64,000 nucleotides of DNA from contig NZ_MUZU01000015.1 of NCBI RefSeq assembly GCF_002000085.1, forward strand, positions 1 through 64,000. The letters are read 5' to 3'. The notes below the pieces were generated by a model, which worked only from the letters and a program-made list of their open reading frames with translations, ran no database searches and was not told where the DNA came from. Below, piece after piece: positions 26,406 to 36,865 of this stretch. This DNA comes from Pseudocolwellia agarivorans. Its GTDB lineage: Bacteria; Pseudomonadota; Gammaproteobacteria; Enterobacterales; Alteromonadaceae. How positions within the stretch are numbered: the stretch's first letter is position 1; every line of letters starts with the position of its first letter. The position numbers and the translations under genes are program-made.

Positions 26406-26444
26406 ACCCGAACTCTTGTTAATCATTTAACGAGAATTGCGGGT
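26406..26444 (+). promoter_or_regulatory. Structured 5' leader of queC
   Basis: ACCCG pairs with CGGGT and, inside, TCTTGTTAA pairs with TTAACGAGA (one G-U) around a TCAT loop. The hairpin ends about 10 bases before the AAGAG ribosome binding site. It lacks the pseudoknot tail of known preQ1-I riboswitches, so the regulatory meaning is open. A TAAAAT at 26381-26386 may be the -10 element. Confidence 0.45.
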
Positions 26445-26468
26445 ATTGTACCTCAAGAGACATTACAA

Positions 26469-27128
26469 ATGGCTAACAAAGTTGTTGTTATTTATTCAGG
26501 CGGCATGGATTCGTTCACCGTACTTAATCGCGCTATCAAAGATGGAAAAGAAGTGTATGCCCTCTCTTTCGATTACGGACAACGCCACGTTAAAGAGCTT
26601 GAATGCGCAAGCCAAGTTTGTAATGAACTAGGCGTTCAGCATAAAGTAATAGATATTTCAGCCATCAACCAATTATTAGCGGGTTCATCGTTAACTGATG
26701 ATATTGATATTCCTGAAGGTCATTACGAAGCTGAAAACATGAAGTCGACTATTGTGCCTAACCGCAATATGATTTTACTTTCATTAGCGGTTGGGTATGC
26801 CGTTTCAGTAGGCGCTGAACAAGTCTATTACGGTGCACATTCTGGCGACCATGCAATATACCCAGATTGTAGACCTGAGTTTGTAATGAAAATGAACGAT
26901 GTTTGCCAAATTGCCAACTACGAAGCCGTTGAAATATTTAGCCCGTACTTAAACGTAGATAAAACTGCAATTTTAGCTGACGGTATTAGCATGAACCTCG
27001 ACTACAGTAATACATGGACCTGCTATAACGGCCGTGAAAAAGCCTGTGGAAAATGTGGTGCTTGCCAAGAACGTTTAGAGGCATTTGAAGAAAATAACGT
27101 AACCGACCCAATTGCATACGAAGGTTAG
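26469..27128 (+). CDS. queC: 7-cyano-7-deazaguanine synthase
   Basis: A 219-residue ATP-dependent enzyme turning 7-carboxy-7-deazaguanine into preQ0. The P-loop-like SGGMDS is at residues 10-15. The C-terminal zinc site uses TWTCYNG and [10 protein letters not shown]. The frame is open to an earlier ATG at 26385, but the family begins [12 protein letters not shown], so the start is the ATG at 26469 with AAGAG upstream; the 84 extra bases are untranslated leader containing the hairpin at 26406-26444. It pairs with divergent queE. Confidence 0.94.
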   Translation: MANKVVVIYSGGMDSFTVLNRAIKDGKEVYALSFDYGQRHVKELECASQVCNELGVQHKVIDISAINQLLAGSSLTDDIDIPEGHYEAENMKSTIVPNRNMILLSLAVGYAVSVGAEQVYYGAHSGDHAIYPDCRPEFVMKMNDVCQIANYEAVEIFSPYLNVDKTAILADGISMNLDYSNTWTCYNGREKACGKCGACQERLEAFEENNVTDPIAYEG

Positions 27129-27581
27129 TTATCCATTGAATTCATATACTATTGCGGTCATTTTTGATCGAATAAATAATCTAACTTGGATATAAATATT
27201 ACAGAAGTTAGTTATTCGTTTTTATTTAGGCCAACAAATCGCTAACAAGTGACATTTGTTTTATCAAAAACATATTGACCATAAATATGCTGAAAAATTG
27301 AGCGACAACATTTTATCGACATTTTGGTGAATACAAAACAATAGTGTATTACTCAACTTACAACAGTGATATTACTTATTTTTCAGCGCATCTTCGCTAT
27401 AACGAGGATGCTAAGCCGCAATAAAATCAAAACTATAGGTAATTGTTCAAACTTAATTTCTATTAAATTTGAGTCAGTATCACTCGTGAAGGCAAAAAGG
27501 CGATTGAATCCGTCGTTTCTAAATACTTAACGCTATCTTTCTCACTTTCCTTTTTACAAGCCTATCAATCTACCGAAATTT
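27129..27581. other. Gene-free spacer between queC and the S4 protein
   Basis: No credible coding frame. It holds the 3' regions of two convergent genes. One clear hairpin is at 27388-27411: GCATCTTCG pairs with CGAGGATGC (one G-U) around CTATAA, with no T-run after it. Nothing else is recognisable. Confidence 0.45.
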
Positions 27582-27968
27582 CTAGAGACCTTTAGGTTCT
27601 GTAACTTTCGCTTTTTTGCGTGCGTCCAACGGTTTAGCGACCGTTCCTGAAGCAATAACTCGTGCTTTACTTTTAGCTATTCTTTTCTTTTTTGCGCTTA
27701 CATTTGCTGATGCTATTTTACTAATAACTTCTGCTGGTTTTTTAGTTGGATTAAAGGCAAGTTTAATAGATTTTCCGTTAAGTTCAATAACATCGCCACG
27801 GCGAACTTTTTTACGCTTTTGATCGACTACTTTCTTATTTACTAAAACATTGCCTTCGCTGATCATAGTTTTTGCTTCGCCAGCGCTTTCAGCCATGTTA
27901 GAGATTTTAAGTAATTTAAATAGTTCTATCGGTTCAACACAAATGTCGAAAATTGAATGTGCAGACAT
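27582..27968 (-). CDS. S4-domain RNA-binding protein, YbcJ-like with basic tail
   Basis: A 128-residue protein. Residues of about 12-70 form an S4 RNA-binding domain: IELFKLLKISNMAESAGEAK, then VLVNKKVVDQKRKKVRRGDV. This is the YbcJ type, small ribosome- or RNA-associated proteins. After residue 75 comes a Lys/Ala/Arg-rich tail (SAKKKRIAKSKARVIAS) that E. coli YbcJ (about 70 residues) lacks and that probably adds nonspecific RNA affinity. It is transcribed alone, downstream of pyrD with a terminator in between. Confidence 0.8.
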   Translation of the reverse strand: MSAHSIFDICVEPIELFKLLKISNMAESAGEAKTMISEGNVLVNKKVVDQKRKKVRRGDVIELNGKSIKLAFNPTKKPAEVISKIASANVSAKKKRIAKSKARVIASGTVAKPLDARKKAKVTEPKGL

Positions 27969-28074
27969 AAGATACGCCTAGTGATTTTAAATAATAATAT
28001 GGTTAAATTCTAACATGTATTGAATCAAACTTATATTAAGCATAACTAACAATTAATATTAGATAGATAGTTAC

Positions 28075-28100
28075 AAAAAAACTCCATTACGGAGTTTTTT
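28075..28100. terminator. Terminator after pyrD
   Basis: AAAAAAACTCC pairs with GGAGTTTTTT around a 5-base loop. On the minus strand it ends pyrD transcription 39 bases after its stop; the flanks are symmetric enough to work both ways. Confidence 0.85.
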
Positions 28101-28138
28101 ATTTCAATAACAATAATTAATTAACTAAATAATGCAAA

Positions 28139-29149
28139 CTAAAGCGCGGTAACTACATCTTTAATTAAGTCTGGGCCTTGGTAAATAAAACCGGTGTAAA
28201 CTTGCACTAGTTTAGCGCCAGCTTCTATTTTTTCTTTCGCGTCAGCACCGTTTGAAATACCACCAACACCAATAATCGGTAATTTATTGTCTAACGCTTT
28301 AGCTAATAATTTAATCACTTGCGTGCTTTTCTCTTTAACTGGCGCACCACTTAAACCGCCCATTTCTTCGCCATGTTCTAGGCCTTCAACACCTTCACGT
28401 GAGAGTGTTGTATTAGTCGCTATAACGCCATCAATGTTATTGGCAATCAAACATTCTGCGATTGATTCTACTTCTGGTTCTGTTAAATCAGGTGCAATTT
28501 TTACCGCTATAGGTACGTATTTTCCGTATTTTTCAGCTAAGGTTGTTTGTTCCGCCTTAAGCGCAGAAAGTAATTCGTTTAAGGCATCGCCGTATTGTAA
28601 AGAACGTAAACCTGGGGTGTTAGGTGACGATATGTTAATAGTGATATAAGAGGCAAAATTATACACTTTTTGCATACAGTGAATGTAATCGTCTTTCGCA
28701 TTTTCTTCTGGTGTGTCTTTGTTTTTACCTATGTTAATACCTAAAACACCTTTAAATTGTGCTTTACGTACTTGGCCTACTAAGTAATCGACTCCTTTGT
28801 TATTAAAGCCCATACGGTTAATAACAGCGTTTGCTTGGGGTATTCTAAAAATACGAGGTTTGTCGTTACCCGGTTGTGGACGAGGTGTTACTGTGCCCAC
28901 TTCTACAAAACCAAAGCCCATTGCGCCAAAAGCAGGAATACATTCGCCGTTTTTGTCTAACCCAGCAGCTAAACCAATAGGATTAGGAAAATCGATCCCC
29001 ATAACCGTTACAGGCTTTGATGGTACGTTTTGACAATATAAAGCTCTTAGAGGCGTGGTTCCTGTATTTTTTAATGCTTTTATGGTCATTTCATGAATGG
29101 TTTCAGCATCAAACTTAAAAAACACTTTACGAATAGCAGAATAAAACAT
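28139..29149 (-). CDS. pyrD: Dihydroorotate dehydrogenase (quinone), class 2
   Basis: A 336-residue membrane-associated flavoenzyme, exactly the length of E. coli PyrD. It oxidises dihydroorotate to orotate using quinone in pyrimidine synthesis. The N-terminal helices ([20 protein letters not shown]) form the membrane-binding extension of class 2. FMN and substrate sites appear as [40 protein letters not shown] (with the catalytic Ser) and [12 protein letters not shown]. It is transcribed alone, with terminators on both sides. Confidence 0.96.
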   Translation of the reverse strand: MFYSAIRKVFFKFDAETIHEMTIKALKNTGTTPLRALYCQNVPSKPVTVMGIDFPNPIGLAAGLDKNGECIPAFGAMGFGFVEVGTVTPRPQPGNDKPRIFRIPQANAVINRMGFNNKGVDYLVGQVRKAQFKGVLGINIGKNKDTPEENAKDDYIHCMQKVYNFASYITINISSPNTPGLRSLQYGDALNELLSALKAEQTTLAEKYGKYVPIAVKIAPDLTEPEVESIAECLIANNIDGVIATNTTLSREGVEGLEHGEEMGGLSGAPVKEKSTQVIKLLAKALDNKLPIIGVGGISNGADAKEKIEAGAKLVQVYTGFIYQGPDLIKDVVTAL

Positions 29150-29204
29150 AACACCTCAGAGCGAATAAATAGATAAGTAAACGAGGGGTTCCTTTGTGAA
29201 AATA

Positions 29205-29233
29205 AAAATCCCCGCACAATTGGCGGGGATTTT
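29205..29233 (-). terminator. Terminator after the glutamate dehydrogenase gene
   Basis: AAAATCCCCGC pairs perfectly with GCGGGGATTTT around a 7-base loop; on the minus strand TATTTT follows. It lies between the large dehydrogenase and pyrD. Confidence 0.88.
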
Positions 29234-29358
29234 ATCAGTTAAAGATTCACCATTAAAGACTACTTTCTATTTAATAACGATTCATACCAAACGCATTAAT
29301 GAATTGACCTATTTTATATGAAAAAAAATCATCAACAGGTTATTACAATTGGTATTAT

Positions 29359-32300
29359 CTACTTATCAGGATCACACTTTAAGCTGAGTAGCATTAATTC
29401 GCGTAAAGCTACTGAGAACTTGGCAAACTCGTGAGTTTCACCAATTCTAAACTCAGCTAATATATGATTCCAACGCTCTAATGACTGTTGGTTTTCTTCA
29501 AACCAGTTGTCTAGTAAAACCTTAGTTTCTTTTGTTTTAGTATCCGTACGTAAAATAACGCTAGCAAGAGAACGTTGTTGCCAATCTAACTCTTCTCGAT
29601 ACGATGATCTTGCTAATGCTTGCCAATGGTTAGCAACTGGCTGGCGTGTTATTTGATCTAAGAACCAATGTAACTCTAATCGAGCTCCTAATTCAAAATA
29701 CGTACTTGCTACAACACTTACGTTTCTATCACCTTCTGAGGTTAACTCTGCGATATCCATAGCTGAGAAAATAGAACTCAGTTTAGCAACATAACTTGCC
29801 ACATCTTCAGGTACGTTAGCTTTTACTAAATCGTTTTCAATACGCTTTAATTGCTCTACTTCATCGTCAACCATGTAATTGTGTATATTATTACTCAGAT
29901 CAATAAAAGTTGAACGGTAAATGTTAATTGAATCTGCTACATTTAATGATTTGTTACGATGACGTAAAAACCATCGTGTCGCTCTTCTTACTGTTCGGCG
30001 TATTTGAAATAGCATTTCCGTTTGAACAGCAGTAGATATTTTATTATCTAAGTCTTCAATTTTTTCCCATACTTCAGCCATACCAAATACATTACTTGCT
30101 ACGGTGTAACAATTCGCTATTTCAGCAACTGTTGCTCCTGTTTCTTCAAACATGCGATTAACAAAGTTAAACCCCATGTAGTTTCCCATAGCATTAGCAA
30201 GCTGCGTTGCGATTATTTCAGCACGCAGCGGATGGTTTTGCATTTCAACTAAATATTTTTGCTGTAATTTTTTAGGGAAATACTCAACCAAGAACTTATC
30301 GTAATATGAGTTTCCTGTAATTTCTGGGCAAACTAGGTCGTCTTTTAATACCATTTTATTGTAGGCAAGTAATACGGATAACTCAGGTCGAGTGAGTCCA
30401 TTACCTTTGATCAAACGATCGGCTATTTCATCATCATTAGGAATAAATTCTAATGCGCGATCAAGCTTACCTGTTCGTTCAAGCTCACTGATAAAACGAG
30501 ACTGCTCTTTTAACTGACTTCCCCCTCGCATAGCAGTAATAGAAAGCGAATGAGTTTGGCGGTAGCAGTCTTCTAATACTTTTTCAGATACATCGTCTGT
30601 CATATCGTAAAGTAATTTATTACGTTGCTTAACAGTTAAATCACCATTTTGCACAAGACTATTCAGTAAAATTTTGATATTTACTTCTTTGTCTGAACAG
30701 TCAACACCACCTGCGTTATCAATCGCATCTGTATTAATTCGTCCACCATTAGCGGCAAATTCAATTCGTCCTAGCTGTGTAAAACCTAAGTTACCCCCCT
30801 CGCCTACTACTTTAGCTTGTAGTTCGTTACCATTTATACGTAAGGCATCATTTGCTCTATCACCAACTTCTAGATGTGATTCTTTTGATGATTTAACGTA
30901 GGTACCTATGCCACCATTCCATAACAAATCAACTTGCATTTTTAATATGGCTTGCATTAATTCTAGTGGCGACATGTTTTGCTTTTGTGTGCCCAACATT
31001 TTTTTAATTTGTGGGGTTAATTTTAAAGATTTAGCAGAACGGCTATAAATTTCACCTCCGTCAGAAAGTAACTTTTTATTGTAATCGTCCCATGTACAAC
31101 CCGGTAAATTAAATAAACGTTCGCGTTCTTTATAAGAGCTTGCTGCATCAGGTGTGGGGTCAACAAATATGTGCATATGGTTAAATGCGGCTTGCAAGCG
31201 AGTATGTTTAGATAAAAGCATACCGTTACCAAATACATCACCCGCCATGTCGCCTATAGCAATACATGTAAAATCAGTGGTTTGGCAATCTATATCCATT
31301 TCTCTGAAATGACGTTTAACAGATTCCCAACCACCTTTAGCGGTAATCCCCATACCTTTATGGTCGTAACCTACACTACCACCTGAAGCAAACGCGTCGC
31401 CCATCCAGAAGTTATATTCTTCTGAAATACCGTTAGCAATATCTGAGAATGTTGCAGTGCCTTTGTCTGCAGCTACAACTAAATAAGGGTCATCTTCATC
31501 AAGTCTTACAACACTTTTGGGTGGTATAATTTCTCCACCAACAATATTGTCGGTAATATCTAATAAAGCGCGGATAAATGTTTTATAACATTCTTTTCCT
31601 GCTTCAAATATTTCTGCTCTTGTTCCTTCTGGTAGCTGTTTACAAACAAAGCCACCTTTAGCACCTACGGGCACAATAACGGTATTTTTAACTTGTTGTG
31701 CTTTAACTAAACCTAATACTTCAGTTCTGAAATCTTCACGTCTGTCTGACCAACGTAAACCACCACGAGCAACTTTACCGCCACGTAAATGAACACCTTC
31801 AACTTGCGGTGAATAAACAAATATTTCAAACTTAGGTACAGGTTGTGGTATTTCGCTAATTAACTTAGGTAAAATTTTGAATGAGATATAAGGTTTATCT
31901 TCATTATTCGCATCTTTTTGAAAGTAGTTAGTACGTATAGTCGCACTCATCATTTCTACAACTTTACGAATAATTCTGTCGTCGTCTAAGTTAGCCACTT
32001 TATCTAAAGAGGTTTCAATGTCTTCTTCAGTTTTATTGATTGCTTTTTCTGACGATTTACCTTGTGGATCAAATTTCAAATTAAATAATTTAATCAGTAG
32101 CTTGGCGATATTAGGGTAACGAGAGAAGGTATCTTCAATATAACTTTGACTAAAAGTACCACCAATTTGACGTTCATACTTTGCATACGCCCTTAAAATT
32201 GAAACTTCTCGCCCACCTAATTCCGCACCTAAAATTAATCGGTTGAAACCGTCATCTTCAAGCTTACCTGACCATACTTTAGCAAAAGCGTCTTGGAATA

Positions 32301-34200
32301 AACTTTGTACTTTTTCTAAGTTAAATTTACCTTTACCGGTAAGTAACATTGAAAAATCAAGTATCCAGTAAGTTTCACCGCCAGCTGTTTTAATTGAATA
32401 AGGACTTTCACCAATAACGCGTAAACCAAAGTTTTCTAAAATAGGTAAAACGTCAGATAAATGAATAGGTTCACCTAGGTGAAATAACTTCAACTTAACT
32501 AAACGGCTATCAGCACTTTCTTCTTGCGGCTGATAAAACAACATTTCTAAATTATGCTCTGGCGTAAGAGATTCAAACTTTTCAATATCAACTAAAGCAG
32601 AACCTGGTAAGACTTCATCTTTGTATGCTTGTGGGAAGTGAACATACTTTCTAGAAAGTGTTTTGCCTAACGCTTCACCTTTATTAGAGTTTAACGCTGT
32701 AGCTAATTTATCGTCCCAACTAGAAGCCGCTTCATTTAAATTACGTTCAATTTCTTTCACATCAATATCCGCTTTAGTTGAATTAACCCTAACAATATAA
32801 TGCGTACGCGCTTGAGCTGATTCTGAAAAATAAGTGGTAAACTCTACATCTTCTTCGCTACCAAAGGTTTCTTTTAATAACGCTTGAGTTTGTATTCTAA
32901 GTTTAGTGTTATAACGCTCTCTTGGTACATAAACCATACATGAATAAAAACGGTCAAAGGTATCTCTGCGAACGAATAGCCCAGTATAATCACGCTCTTG
33001 CATTTGAAAAACACCCAACACATTGTTAAGTAATGTTGAGGTAGTCGATTGTAATATTTCATCTCTAGGGTAAGTTTCTAAAATATTAATCAAAGCTTTG
33101 TATGCATGTGTACCTTGTGCGAATCCTGAAGATTCACAAACACTGGCCACTTTAGATTTAATAAGTGGTAAATCAAGCGCGCTGTTGGTGTAATAAGCTG
33201 AACCAAATAAACCAATAAAACGATCTTCGCCTAGCACATTACCTTTGGTATCAAAACGTTTAACACCAATATAATCAAGTAAAGCAGGACGGTGAACACG
33301 CGAGCGTGAATTAGATTTAGTTAAAACTAAAATGTTATTACCTAAAGCGACTTCTCTAGCCACTTCACTTAACTTAGAGAGTAACCTTTCTTCAGTCCCT
33401 TTAGATTGCTTCATTAACCCTAAACTTGTTTCGTTTTGAGCAGATAAAGCAATATCTCCTTTGATACTTTTAATATCATACGAGCGATATCCCATGAAGG
33501 TGAAGTTATCGTCTAATATCCAATTTAAAAACTCTAAAGTATCAGTGTGTTCTTCTTTGCTACAAAAATATTTAGATTTTTTAATGGTAGTTATTGTTTC
33601 ATTCAACTTTTCTTTCATGGTTTGCCAATCAGTAACGGTTAATGAGATATCACTAACCACTGAATGTAATTCTTGAACCACACTATCAAGTAAGTTTTGT
33701 TCTGTAATACGGTCGATTTCAATAAAAAAAGCAGTTTCTGTTGAGGTAGCTTTAATTTTTTTATCCGATGTTGCTGATAATTCAATAATTTTATTATTAC
33801 TGTCACGTACAATTTTTATTGGGCTATTTAACATTAAGTGCGGTGTTAACCCTAATCTCCCCAAGGCTATTCTTAGAGAGTCCACCAAAAATGGCATATC
33901 TTTAACGACCACCTCAATCACAGTATGGCTTGATTTCCAACCATGCTTTGATACCTGCGGATTAAAGACTTTAATAACAGGTTGGTTAATTTTGTGATCA
34001 TTAAGCGAATTCCATAAGCTTAATGTTGCACCGTACATATCACTGTCATTGCGATTATTTAAATCGAGTGTTGATATGTTTCCATACAGTAGCGTTGAAA
34101 ATTGCTCTACTAGTGGTGCAATAGATTTAGGGACTTTAAGGTGTATTAATTCTGTAACGTTGTTAAGTATTACGGAAGGTAAACCGTTTACTAATGCCAT
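29359..34200 (-). CDS. NAD-specific glutamate dehydrogenase, large (about 180 kDa) type
   Basis: A 1613-residue protein of the L_180 class, oxidising glutamate to 2-oxoglutarate and ammonia in the cytoplasm. The N-terminal two thirds carry regulatory ACT-like regions (KDMPFLVDSLRIALGRLGL is typical). The catalytic domain in the second half has KVARGGLRWSDRREDFRTE, VIVPVGAKGGFVCK with the active-site Lys, and the NAD site DMAGDVFGNGML. The length matches the family (1550-1650). This enzyme type usually runs in the catabolic direction and feeds amino acid carbon into the citric acid cycle. It is transcribed alone. The 308-base spacer upstream (34201-34508) holds its promoter and the RND operon terminator and nothing else recognisable. 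Confidence 0.96.
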   Translation of the reverse strand: MALVNGLPSVILNNVTELIHLKVPKSIAPLVEQFSTLLYGNISTLDLNNRNDSDMYGATLSLWNSLNDHKINQPVIKVFNPQVSKHGWKSSHTVIEVVVKDMPFLVDSLRIALGRLGLTPHLMLNSPIKIVRDSNNKIIELSATSDKKIKATSTETAFFIEIDRITEQNLLDSVVQELHSVVSDISLTVTDWQTMKEKLNETITTIKKSKYFCSKEEHTDTLEFLNWILDDNFTFMGYRSYDIKSIKGDIALSAQNETSLGLMKQSKGTEERLLSKLSEVAREVALGNNILVLTKSNSRSRVHRPALLDYIGVKRFDTKGNVLGEDRFIGLFGSAYYTNSALDLPLIKSKVASVCESSGFAQGTHAYKALINILETYPRDEILQSTTSTLLNNVLGVFQMQERDYTGLFVRRDTFDRFYSCMVYVPRERYNTKLRIQTQALLKETFGSEEDVEFTTYFSESAQARTHYIVRVNSTKADIDVKEIERNLNEAASSWDDKLATALNSNKGEALGKTLSRKYVHFPQAYKDEVLPGSALVDIEKFESLTPEHNLEMLFYQPQEESADSRLVKLKLFHLGEPIHLSDVLPILENFGLRVIGESPYSIKTAGGETYWILDFSMLLTGKGKFNLEKVQSLFQDAFAKVWSGKLEDDGFNRLILGAELGGREVSILRAYAKYERQIGGTFSQSYIEDTFSRYPNIAKLLIKLFNLKFDPQGKSSEKAINKTEEDIETSLDKVANLDDDRIIRKVVEMMSATIRTNYFQKDANNEDKPYISFKILPKLISEIPQPVPKFEIFVYSPQVEGVHLRGGKVARGGLRWSDRREDFRTEVLGLVKAQQVKNTVIVPVGAKGGFVCKQLPEGTRAEIFEAGKECYKTFIRALLDITDNIVGGEIIPPKSVVRLDEDDPYLVVAADKGTATFSDIANGISEEYNFWMGDAFASGGSVGYDHKGMGITAKGGWESVKRHFREMDIDCQTTDFTCIAIGDMAGDVFGNGMLLSKHTRLQAAFNHMHIFVDPTPDAASSYKERERLFNLPGCTWDDYNKKLLSDGGEIYSRSAKSLKLTPQIKKMLGTQKQNMSPLELMQAILKMQVDLLWNGGIGTYVKSSKESHLEVGDRANDALRINGNELQAKVVGEGGNLGFTQLGRIEFAANGGRINTDAIDNAGGVDCSDKEVNIKILLNSLVQNGDLTVKQRNKLLYDMTDDVSEKVLEDCYRQTHSLSITAMRGGSQLKEQSRFISELERTGKLDRALEFIPNDDEIADRLIKGNGLTRPELSVLLAYNKMVLKDDLVCPEITGNSYYDKFLVEYFPKKLQQKYLVEMQNHPLRAEIIATQLANAMGNYMGFNFVNRMFEETGATVAEIANCYTVASNVFGMAEVWEKIEDLDNKISTAVQTEMLFQIRRTVRRATRWFLRHRNKSLNVADSINIYRSTFIDLSNNIHNYMVDDEVEQLKRIENDLVKANVPEDVASYVAKLSSIFSAMDIAELTSEGDRNVSVVASTYFELGARLELHWFLDQITRQPVANHWQALARSSYREELDWQQRSLASVILRTDTKTKETKVLLDNWFEENQQSLERWNHILAEFRIGETHEFAKFSVALRELMLLSLKCDPDK

Positions 34201-34433
34201 GCCTTGTTCCTTTTGGATAAAACACTTTATTGAATGTTGAAGTAATAGTTGTATTTTTATTAACGATTATAAAGAATCGTTTTTTATACCCATCTTTAAT
34301 GATAGACGGTAATTAGGATTTTATTAGTAATTTTAAGCAATTGCGAGGGATTTTTATTTACATGAAAGGTTTACAAGTGAGTTACAAGGCTAAATATTCA
34401 TAGGAAATGTTGTTTATTCACTTCCTATAAATA

Positions 34434-34457
34434 GAAAATGACCTTACGGTCATTTTC
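34434..34457 (-). terminator. Terminator of the RND operon
   Basis: GAAAATGACC pairs perfectly with GGTCATTTTC around a TTAC loop, 52 bases after the RND transporter stop. T-rich sequence follows on the minus strand, interrupted by a C. Confidence 0.7.
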
Positions 34458-34508
34458 ATGGTTAATTATTCATAATAAAATAATTAAAAATAATTAAAAT
34501 TTATTTGA

Positions 34509-36863
34509 TTATTTTTTGTCTTTCCAAAGAAAAGCAGCAATAGCAGGTAAAATAACCACCGCTGCGAACATATTAACCAAAAACATAAAGGTTAATACAA
34601 TCCCCATATCCACTTGAAATTTAAGATCTGAGAATAACCATGTTGAAACACCAATAGCTAATGTTATACCGGTAATAATAACAGCGCTTCCTCTTTCCGT
34701 TAATGCAGCATGATAAGCCGCTTTAACCGTAGCTCCATTTTTAAGCTTTTCGTTCATGGTAGAAAGTATATATATGCCATAGTCCACACCAATACCAACC
34801 CCTAAAGCAATAACAGGTAGTGTAGATACTGTTAAACCTATATCTAATGCGGTCATTAACCATTGCGCTAATATAGAAACGATATATAAAGGCACCACAA
34901 CAGATATTGTTGCTTTGATGCTTCTAAAGCTAAGTAAACATAAAATAATAACGGCGCCATACACATACAACATCATAGGTAACTGAGCTTCTTTAACCGC
35001 CTCATTTGTTGCTGCCATTACACCAACAGGACCCGAAGCTAAATTAAAGGTTAACTCTTCGTTATTAAGTTCACTTGCATTAAGTTTTACGGCATCGACT
35101 ACTCGATTAATAGTTTCGGCTTTATGGTCGTCTAAAAATAAGATAACCGGCATAGCACTACAGTTATTATTAAGTAAACCACTTGAAGAAGGAACACGTG
35201 CAATTGATTGAACAAGTGTTTGTTGATTTTTAGAAAGCACACGCCATTTAGCATTACCTTCGTTATAACCCGCATTCACGATTTTTGCGACCGATGCTAA
35301 ACTAATTGCCGATTGTACTCCTGGAACATTCTCCATACGCCATTGAAACTGATCAATAACATTCATTATTTTATATTGTGTACACGCATCAGGTGTTGTT
35401 TCAACAATAACAGACATGTAATCAACACTAATAGCATAACGGTTAGTGATTAAGAAAGTGTCTTGGTTATAACGAGATGTTTCATGTAAAGCTGGAGCCC
35501 CCGCATGCAACTCCCCTATTTTCATATTTTGAGAATTAATATAACCAAAAATAAACAAAAAGGAGGTAAATATTAAGATAAAAGAAGCGGGCCCTTTTGT
35601 TGCAAAATTTGCGATAAAGTCCCAAATTGTTTTTTTGCTAGTGTCTTGAACACCATAGTTTTTGGGTGAGCTTTTTACTTTTTTCTCTACCGTTGGAGAA
35701 ATACGAATAAGTGATACTAGTAAAGGTAACAAAACTAAATTCGTTAAAATAATCATAGCTACGCCTAACGAAGCAGCAATAGCTAGCTCTCTAATAATAC
35801 CAATATCGATGGAAAGCAAAGTTAAAAAGCCGACGGTATCAGACAACAATGCAATACCACCAGGAATAAGCAATGCAGCAAAACTTATTTGCGCTGCTTC
35901 AAGGCTTGTTTTCCCTTTTGATACAAGTTTCTTAACTGAGTTAATCATTTGAACGCCATGACTAACACCAATAGCAAAGATCAGAAACGGGATCAAAATA
36001 GACATAGGATCTAGGCCGTAACCTAATGTAGATAACATACCCATTTGCCAAACAACGGCAACAAATGAACAGGCAATAGGCAGTATGGTTAATTTTACTG
36101 AACGACAAAAGAAATAAACCATAATCGCCGTAATAGCTATTGCTATACCAAAAAAGGTTACAACGCTTTTAGCTCCGTTGGCTACGTCTCCTACCATTTT
36201 AGCAAAACCTATAATATGAATACTTATATTATTTTTTTCGAATTTTGCTCGTATTTGAGTTTCTAATTGTTCTGCGATACTAATAGAATCAAGCTTTTCA
36301 CCAGTTTCTGGATTCACTTCCATTAAAGAAGCATTTACCATGGCGCAACTGTAATCGTCTGAAACTATTCGACCGACAATACCTGCTTTTTCAATATTTC
36401 CTTTTACAATATTTAAGCCCGCTTTATTAGCCGTAAAATTAGCAGGAATAACTGGCCCGCCAGCAAAGCCGTCTTCAACAATTTCAACAAATCGAGTACT
36501 TGGTGAAAATAACGATTTAACTTGAGTTCTATCTATACCTGGAATAAAAAATAATTGGTCGTGAACCCCTTTTAAGGTATTAAAAAAAGATTCATTAAAA
36601 ATATCGCCTTCTGAATCACATACTGAAATTAAAATATTATTAGCACCACCAAAATTTTCTTGATGCTTTAAATACGTTTTCATGTAGGAATGTTGTAGGG
36701 GAATGTTTTTAGTAAATGATGCGTCTAATTTTATTTGGCTTGCTTGGTATAATAAAAACGCCGTAATAACAGCAAACAAAAAAAGTACGAATGAACGCAT
36801 TTTAAATAAAACGTTTTGTGTACTTTTAGATGAATGATTATTTGATGAAGAGTTAATAGCCAT
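34509..36863 (-). CDS. RND/MMPL-family exporter
   Basis: A 784-residue inner-membrane transporter. TM1 is at about 26-44, followed by a periplasmic loop of about 180 residues. A block of five to six helices (VVTFFGIAIAITAIMVYFFC through LTNLVLLPLLVSLI) carries the sterol-sensing-like GVSHGVQMIN. The whole pattern repeats in the second half (IALGVGIGVDYGIYILSTM). This is the two-fold MMPL-type RND architecture without large docking domains, typical of lipid or hydrophobic-substrate exporters. Its start lies two bases after the Ycf48-like stop. It is the last gene of the DUF1302-DUF1329-Ycf48-RND operon. The transported molecule is unknown. Confidence 0.9.
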   Translation of the reverse strand: MAINSSSNNHSSKSTQNVLFKMRSFVLFLFAVITAFLLYQASQIKLDASFTKNIPLQHSYMKTYLKHQENFGGANNILISVCDSEGDIFNESFFNTLKGVHDQLFFIPGIDRTQVKSLFSPSTRFVEIVEDGFAGGPVIPANFTANKAGLNIVKGNIEKAGIVGRIVSDDYSCAMVNASLMEVNPETGEKLDSISIAEQLETQIRAKFEKNNISIHIIGFAKMVGDVANGAKSVVTFFGIAIAITAIMVYFFCRSVKLTILPIACSFVAVVWQMGMLSTLGYGLDPMSILIPFLIFAIGVSHGVQMINSVKKLVSKGKTSLEAAQISFAALLIPGGIALLSDTVGFLTLLSIDIGIIRELAIAASLGVAMIILTNLVLLPLLVSLIRISPTVEKKVKSSPKNYGVQDTSKKTIWDFIANFATKGPASFILIFTSFLFIFGYINSQNMKIGELHAGAPALHETSRYNQDTFLITNRYAISVDYMSVIVETTPDACTQYKIMNVIDQFQWRMENVPGVQSAISLASVAKIVNAGYNEGNAKWRVLSKNQQTLVQSIARVPSSSGLLNNNCSAMPVILFLDDHKAETINRVVDAVKLNASELNNEELTFNLASGPVGVMAATNEAVKEAQLPMMLYVYGAVIILCLLSFRSIKATISVVVPLYIVSILAQWLMTALDIGLTVSTLPVIALGVGIGVDYGIYILSTMNEKLKNGATVKAAYHAALTERGSAVIITGITLAIGVSTWLFSDLKFQVDMGIVLTFMFLVNMFAAVVILPAIAAFLWKDKK

Positions 36864-36865
36864 AA

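Noticed and set aside
26350-26468. preQ1-I riboswitch upstream of queC
   Set aside because: The required short stem followed by an A-rich pseudoknot tail is not visible; only the long simple hairpin at 26406-26444 is there.
30674-33676. Several frames on both strands within the glutamate dehydrogenase gene
   Set aside because: All overlap a single intact 1613-codon gene with family motifs throughout; none has independent support.
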